Source: Toxoplasma gondii ME49
Lineage: Eukaryota > Apicomplexa > Conoidasida > Eucoccidiorida > Sarcocystidae
Direction: 5' to 3'
DNA: 64,000 nt
NCBI RefSeq assembly: GCF_000006565.2
Contig: NC_031476.1
Coordinates: forward strand, 62,001 to 126,000
Within the stretch, counting starts at the first letter, position 1; each line of letters begins with the position of its first letter. The translations under genes were made by a program, and so were the position numbers. The notes below the pieces were generated by a model. It saw nothing but the letters and a program-made list of their open reading frames with translations, was not told the origin of the DNA and searched no databases. Positions 61,001-64,000 of the stretch are shown piece by piece.

Positions 61001-62452
61001 TTGGTGGTGACTCTCCTCCCCCTGTGCCAAGGTCACGTCTGACTCCAGCAACTCGGTTTCTTCGAGTGTCTCAACGCGCAGCTCTGCATCTGCCTCCGCC
61101 AAGAGCTGCGAAAACGGGCCATCTTTCACGTTGTCTCCACTCCCTTCCTGGCTTGTCGTGTCTTGTCTGTTCCGCGCCAAAAAGGCGGTAATCTCGGCCT
61201 TCTGGGCGAGGACGATTGTCCCCGCGGTCGCTGCGGCGTCTGAAGCCGCACCCGGGAGCGGCTGAAGGAGGCTGCCCTCGCAGGAGGCGAGGCGCGAGGT
61301 CTGCGCCAGCTTTTCGCCTGGAGTCCTTCGGTCCTGGCCGTATCTACACGAAGAGTGTCTTCCCGAGGCGGCTGAGTCTTCTCTTTCGCCGCCCTCCCTC
61401 TGCAAGTGACTCAGGAAGACCGCGGCGGTGTCGGAGACGTCAGAGACAGACGAGAGTGACTGGCGAACTGGGTCTTTGAAAACAGGAGACGGGTCTAGTT
61501 TGCCTGAGGAGACGGAAGTCAGAGAACTGCGAGACGCGCCGGTCCGCGCCGCCCCAGCTGAGAACGAGGAGACAAGAGAACCCCGCTGAGAAGTGGGGAC
61601 AGAGTCGGGTCCACGAGAAAGCGAGGTGCCTTCTTCGTGTCTTGAAGCGCCGGCGGGAGTGTAGATATCAAAGTACTCGGGAGAAGGCCCGGTCCCCCCT
61701 GCAGCGTCGCAGGGAGCCGAAGGCGCCGCGACAGAGATCAGCGAGTGTACGTCCGAGTCGCGATCGCATGCAGGGTCTTGAAGAGGCTCAGAAGCGCGAG
61801 GAAGCGAACCAGAGGGAGAAGCGATACTGGCGTCGAGCGCAGACACCCGGCTGCTGGCGAGATGGGGCGTTCTCTCGCGTGCCTCTGCGGAGTCTACTCG
61901 AAACGGTGGTGGTGAGAGTTGAGCCTCTGATTCAAAAGACGCGCCCCCCTGACAGGAGTGAGCAGAGGGTGAAGCGAACGCGGAGCGTCGCGGGGAACTG
62001 GAGGGGCTTTCTGCAGGCGAAGCAAACGCAGCGGAGCTTTGGCTTCCAATCTGAATCGCTTCTGACCCAGGGGACATCTCTTGAGCTCGAACAGAGGCAG
62101 ACGAAGGGTCCGGCAAAGCGTCCTGAGGGTCTGCAAGTTGGGACGCCGCAAACTCGACAGCTGCGGAAGCAGACTCTGAGGCGGCGGCGCTGTCCAACAG
62201 CGTCTCGCCGGGGCAATACTCGTGGTCGGCAGTCGGTGCTCCGTTGTGGTCTGGAACGACACAAGTTGCCGCGGCAGCCTGGAACGAAGGCTGCTCTTCA
62301 TGTGTGTTCGACTCCCAGTTCTTCTCCACAGTGTCGCCTGAGTTGCTTCGAATAACCCCAGACGGGGACGGACTCGCCGGCTCTTGCGAAGTGGACTCCG
62401 CCCCTCCAGCGCTGTCGAGCGCAGCGCCCGATCCTGAGCGCTCGTTCAGCAT
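52070..62452 (-). CDS. giant, mostly disordered protein of unknown function (about 3460 aa)
   Basis: One uninterrupted minus-strand frame from the first ATG (62452) to TAA at 52072-52070. Most of the chain is Ser/Ala/Pro/Glu/Gly-rich and probably disordered. Two segments look folded. Residues about 870-1180 contain helical stretches (FSNALLDYVSAVFRRMVEF, LLDLVRFTRLLALVDGD, LIFLFFSDLPN, FADFHALVAGLIV) and a cysteine cluster with the spacing CC-x4-C-x-C-x4-C. Residues about 1905-2140 contain RDFAEAIFAPFLYTFCFLLE and a hydrophobic, Cys-rich part around ACVLCPAPFRPGRVIAFVCC. Residues about 3100-3265 are Ala/Arg/Glu-rich and likely helical or coiled coil. I recognise no known family. The frame is open a further 12 codons upstream of the ATG from a TTG, and 5' exons cannot be excluded. 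An open frame this long is strong evidence of coding. Confidence 0.82.
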   Translation of the reverse strand: MLNERSGSGAALDSAGGAESTSQEPASPSPSGVIRSNSGDTVEKNWESNTHEEQPSFQAAAATCVVPDHNGAPTADHEYCPGETLLDSAAASESASAAVEFAASQLADPQDALPDPSSASVRAQEMSPGSEAIQIGSQSSAAFASPAESPSSSPRRSAFASPSAHSCQGGASFESEAQLSPPPFRVDSAEARERTPHLASSRVSALDASIASPSGSLPRASEPLQDPACDRDSDVHSLISVAAPSAPCDAAGGTGPSPEYFDIYTPAGASRHEEGTSLSRGPDSVPTSQRGSLVSSFSAGAARTGASRSSLTSVSSGKLDPSPVFKDPVRQSLSSVSDVSDTAAVFLSHLQREGGEREDSAASGRHSSCRYGQDRRTPGEKLAQTSRLASCEGSLLQPLPGAASDAAATAGTIVLAQKAEITAFLARNRQDTTSQEGSGDNVKDGPFSQLLAEADAELRVETLEETELLESDVTLAQGEESHHQSLVRQAYNLLYGNQTSSSEDVSDGSTIRGRRQSVPGFFGSQASVRLPVARPREASLPRARRGGAFSPSRVDWKTFLSMSLRDETETGLSSLFDNALGRFDARENSAPETDKLSGADGVDAAQGKRDTVLLCDEVQDIIDGLSGPQNASADADQRFRGVEKTDNNAASLLSEEVRSLKSLGYGQIAYSREEFSYGEASLQSPDRDLRLAVGFVAPHLPSPAGPAVFSGASGQTLPPATEERGSEALSPALRERRGLIQGVPASGTFSTSRPRPCAIGSWTSVVPAPVFFPPASDIGPSASASLLPRLLPSPASSCATGAPTTKASQFVLPSPSSSARPAEALARVYGASLSPFKGEVRPASPASLSSSESTQSDPCVWGACADSSGALFMSEEETAQLWREAQFSNALLDYVSAVFRRMVEFRELLASQSGRGPGALSAEEGDLVGEKEIADFWMTYAPLQREPYLHGVEPRATSASPGPAVELHLDAGRLARVLAGPEGLLDLVRFTRLLALVDGDIPHSLQSAAGLLRLRLIFLFFSDLPNVRGTLGELPHTAANDKQERRRLVQWREWNWQGFRHTLLHTPAVTQGGVAACPESLRAALATLGKPGHSVATFADFHALVAGLIVRGTSRLFRINLFSMQEGPEGLLRVPRFPLDSLPYPPLIVRRRVLCCTVPTCPCQWGGPCATATTVEAQETGDALKVVARGSVSWVTKPHAGETSPETVLQVKSLGLPTPAQSVPTVAAVSPSAQGSYLRLVGGAFPPVAPPSKSEEALPHSLPGAPASPLYIADPAQVSPQTPGAPEEIGPKALGTLRVAPSASLTRPAVSMASKLPVRVAGATSVGVRPSFVSPMSGRDGGQQQLAGGTPLHPAFYSSRGISGPLESEREGKETVPVLLHAPNLLLPFPSQPVQSGVPASSLMHPQSLPFACGRPSGTPEGLASPAVPGQASNPGLAYAGEVSPTCVLSHQAIKKEDSRADAVSVFPAPAGPVQETRVPFLIQNHYTPLSWRGLSSPAGVLPGVSDSEIRPQLQYLPPQPKVSFFSPSPVASSHTVRSDSRPLGSAAAAGEGAAELQGLPARARVVAEVSYEARHKDLFDRIPLMATDFANLPVLDVRQIGGEESDGLLRQARAAEAVDARGLQEAGLLGKQIRHAHRESNPSSRPPLHVPVSSPSSFASSSFSSFVIPGRVANPDIGGARRLPAAVGSLVIAAGPVPPPISRSSFLVPSLLPQPRGHSERRVSSCAPPLAEGLSVAEAEPGAGRSRSRNTERCLRRSETPAVERSEGLSVAENARKGANGLSRFSASRDVLNCDARSFTPPSCSDGGPLAPPCLASPEAHSPVHAHRPRAIWMREERRRIEQEEAHPLALPHMRSPEAGDARRRSERPQEKARERLSDPHQAGESEGTTADEAAPEARAATTLTSNPVAILSNEEVEGLQRGLRLASFERYCVLQRLAQTADGRGETSEVSGEKTPPAEPLFVQYELSRVERDFAEAIFAPFLYTFCFLLEKQAKRQSQAPPSPNTGAAPVSPLGALRVLQDTFSLLTKRDMFCSSSLVCKDALDLAAEVACVLCPAPFRPGRVIAFVCCLHWLRERGLHLRRLQEGPQAPEEAFDCYSLLPLLPFSVGDRLEPNEVAHVVGPSIRAIMGQMETGFNALLSGEREREDTEREPRPARPAEGNANAAESAASHPGGESRESQEPQADAASVGGPEPEPTGVNGFSKATSLSKEEELERRMATRTTAGDARGWSCVSFQSVSASNVGDFGVACDEGSHSSTSQQVSGYPLENPVFPLPGKEDPDSVASVASGLIALPPGGARAPMRMQKNGALAAATRAAFSAGGATLRVLPKTLQSAGEKDGDRSLGVSLSSAESLQEPRPRSRGGEPTFTGATALGAVCASEQTAGCGLSEVPKEREFELKDLGEGRPSFAGGPGDSDGRPARDAFSSRGRRGHLPTPKPVLPDLGVQTALGERGCYSGKAGPRVSSATRSVSSESFVAAAAVQPDGRTWGPHLEHPSRRQGPSTPFEVLPELHPSDRLPRSRRPTVVASQTLSVPTPATAGVSPGCHPSLPPSEARHGLFPEGPEGDRGDFRSRCFAAGENEEEDFSADVGFPSGGDEVHLPRHMHPPLTGARPSRSLLSDSLGSLVEDIVTTPPLVFSGFTTPREACPEQARLKEEARRRVKLSNVPPPPTPAEAKQTSFLSPETEGQAHRGAALFSPPTVVAAVAGVSSDLGASRKLPAEPQRSSLPLRRSPSLVFPVSPRAEAGAPVYPSVTEKQTGGYRGENDPAGAVGLEWRQQQGPFEGKKTQAGSPEGDSTSSRIVSPLEELLMAGRETFFSPAAPPTDAAPESQVPGFEGGQLSKREGPESGRGDLNLSPPCSPSALSNSLAEFFIGRKRSTHADCSPASPPRPFSPPFCDPGIRDGDANDLSKDASLPHSFSSLQKLSEADLLELNESRADWSAEASRPRDGLSTPLGDSEKKNAEAARSLTSPTLAAAPFSLLLSRHGSRPLSTNRLSSSCSSLEALSDLPSSGRVSLSSSVRQHSEIAGSKPRELDARPIENSAGGTGCEGSVSAETPEAPRRTSYLEGEEEPVSSFCETRSERLSGSQKALEAGPGAIEDAAVAIAHAAAARAFRAAQENETAQCLEAGRMAVAVAAAAAAAGGTRRLEKRESSLGVPRRQSSSGLSASRGDSREEQEGGRRRMQETPSFWKRRGLAAAFAAAAVAEARAERRTQEEKRAKRDDVRSRREVADLEREVSREASEEVTTAVASANLSVGLGGSNGAQARCGARRSSACDEPGKNEVLRHTANGRNGERGDKRVGHPQSSRSHSSLLSGLADEGDGEKACAAEFPDAFDGNGGEASRELADLAVETPEGKRREEPEKAFRRGSGSSGEAHRGSSWEEGEENGDPHFGRHSRNWTASADDAREGEDSASLEQVQGPQPASLEGCEARSDSEYENAYRNGVPASLANEI

Positions 62453-64000
62453 TCCAGAAAAAGAAGTTAACGCGGAGGCAGAAAACAACCGAGAAAGAAG
62501 CGAAAGACGGTGGAGAGCAGGAGACCTGCCTCGGAGAAAGAGGGTCAGCTAACTCGGAGTTAGGCGCAGGCGACTGGGAGGAGTTGGAGGGCCGAGAGAC
62601 GGGTCGAAGAAGAAACTCAACGCAGTTTGCTCTCGAGAAGAGGCTCGGGGGCTCGTGGAAAGAATGTGTGTCAACCCAGAAAAGTCACTGGCGCGGATCT
62701 CGTGCCTTCTTTGGTGTTCCCTTCTGCCCCCCCTCCCAGGTGACGGTAGTGACCCAAAAAAGAGATGCGCATGGAAGACCGACACTGTCAAGCATGCTGC
62801 AAAGGGCGGGTTCATCGTCCGGGACTCGGAAACGAAGGCGCGCGCGGTTGAGTCCAGGGGTAGATGGGATGGGTCTGAAAAAAAATCAGCAGGGGAACTC
62901 TCAGAGAGTCGGTTGACGCAAAGACAGTACGCTCGTGGATTCTGCGCCCGCGTGTTTTTTGACTAGACAACGCGAGAGAGGTAGCCACCCGGGCCGGTGC
63001 ACAAACGAAACCCTGGGAGGCGCGGTGACGCATTCGCAGAAAACAGGCTTTCTGTCCTGCAGCATGAACGAAAACTGGGCAGGTGGAATTGTATGTGAAA
63101 AGTTCCTTTAGCACGTGAGCGCGGACATAAAGAAAAAGATTGCGCCGCGCGCGCTAGGCTCACCTCCCTTGATTGGCGCCCACCCTCCACACGTGCGCGG
63201 CAACAGTTACCCTCCTACGAGCGAAGACACGCGACAGCCAGAAATTTTGCGCAGGCTGCAAGACAAAAGACAGGCTGGAAAAAAGGGGTTTGGGGGCGAA
63301 GGTGCTGATGAGCGGGAGCGAACAGAGGCGAGTAAGAGATAAGGCCAATGCGTTGAAAAGTTGCCTCGAAAGCAGTTCCTCTGGAAACCATGTGGCATAT
63401 CTGCCTACAACCGCGCTTCTCTGCGCACTGCAACAAGCCACCTTTCGAATGGCTCACAGGTTTTACACGGGTTTACCACAAGACGAACAGCGGAAGGGGA
63501 ACTCAAATGCGCTTTCTTGAAGAAATACCAACACGAGGCGTCCACGACTCTCCAAATAGCCAAAATAAGCAGCATCGGGAAACTCGGAAAATGGCGTATC
63601 AGTCTATGACGCCATTACGAAGAAACGATTAGCTGTAGGGACACCTCACCACTCCGCAGCAGGCCTGGCAGCGAATCTTCGCAGGGAATGCCAAACGGAA
63701 GGATTGCAGGGACGAAAAGCAGAGTTGTCTTGTCCGATGTTTATCGAGTGTACCTTACTCGCACGAAAGGCAGCTCGCACTCTCATTGTCCGAATGCAGG
63801 GTCCCAAGTTTCACAAGTAGCACACTAAGTGTTTGGGTGCGAGACCAAGTTTCGTTATTTTCCGCACAGTCGAATATATTCTGGAAATGCAAGATAGCGG
63901 GCGGTACGGGCGTCGAGGAATAAAACGACTACTATCTGAGGAGTAGCGTAGCTGTCCTTAGTCACAATCCGACAAGAGGTACCTGTTTAGAAGCGATGAG
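62453..64000. other. upstream region of the giant gene, no other gene seen
   Basis: Should contain the 5' leader and promoter of the giant gene. Composition is mixed with short AG-rich parts. No frame over about 115 codons has recognisable features, and no repeats stand out. Confidence 0.5.

Overview
The window reads as nuclear DNA of a tissue-cyst coccidian close to Toxoplasma gondii (Toxoplasma, Hammondia or Neospora). Several signs agree. Genes are rich in introns with GT...AG borders and long pyrimidine tracts. Starts sit in an A-rich context of the form (A)AAATGG. TA/TATG microsatellites lie in introns and spacers. TGCATGC words are frequent. Housekeeping proteins carry low-complexity Ser/Ala/Arg insertions. 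There is no bacterial gene organisation, and I found no tRNA, rRNA, CRISPR array or convincing transposon. Species cannot be fixed from sequence alone.

Left part (1-36 kb): housekeeping genes. A DHHC palmitoyltransferase is cut by the left edge (+, ends about 210). A formate-nitrite transporter (FNT) follows with five exons (+, 5252-9647). It converges on a 13-exon importin-5/Kap121-type karyopherin (-, 21739-11906), whose intron 11 appears to start with GC instead of GT. A long spacer leads to an intronless cyclin-like gene (+, 28728-30785). That converges on a seven-exon U2 snRNP A' gene (-, 36008-32840) with a 37-nt micro-exon.

Middle part (37-47 kb): from roughly 37.7 kb the base composition changes to a more mixed, less pyrimidine-tract-like texture. 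Three intronless genes here (-, 40025-39333; +, 42465-43412; +, 45610-46422) encode small secreted proteins sharing one divergent two-cysteine domain. Two have GPI-type tails and one has lost its tail. They look like a lineage-specific surface family, possibly what is called Toxoplasma family A, and not canonical six-cysteine SRS antigens.

Right part (47-64 kb): ribosomal protein eL28 (-, 48877-47417, two exons) faces a possible two-exon gene for a mitochondrion-targeted protein (+, 49261-49997). A single open frame of about 3460 codons (-, 62452-52070) encodes a giant, mostly disordered protein of unknown function. The last 1.5 kb shows no gene.

The genes do not form an operon or pathway. 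Nuclear import, splicing, cell-cycle control, translation and lactate/formate export are all core functions, interrupted by a fast-evolving surface-protein cluster.
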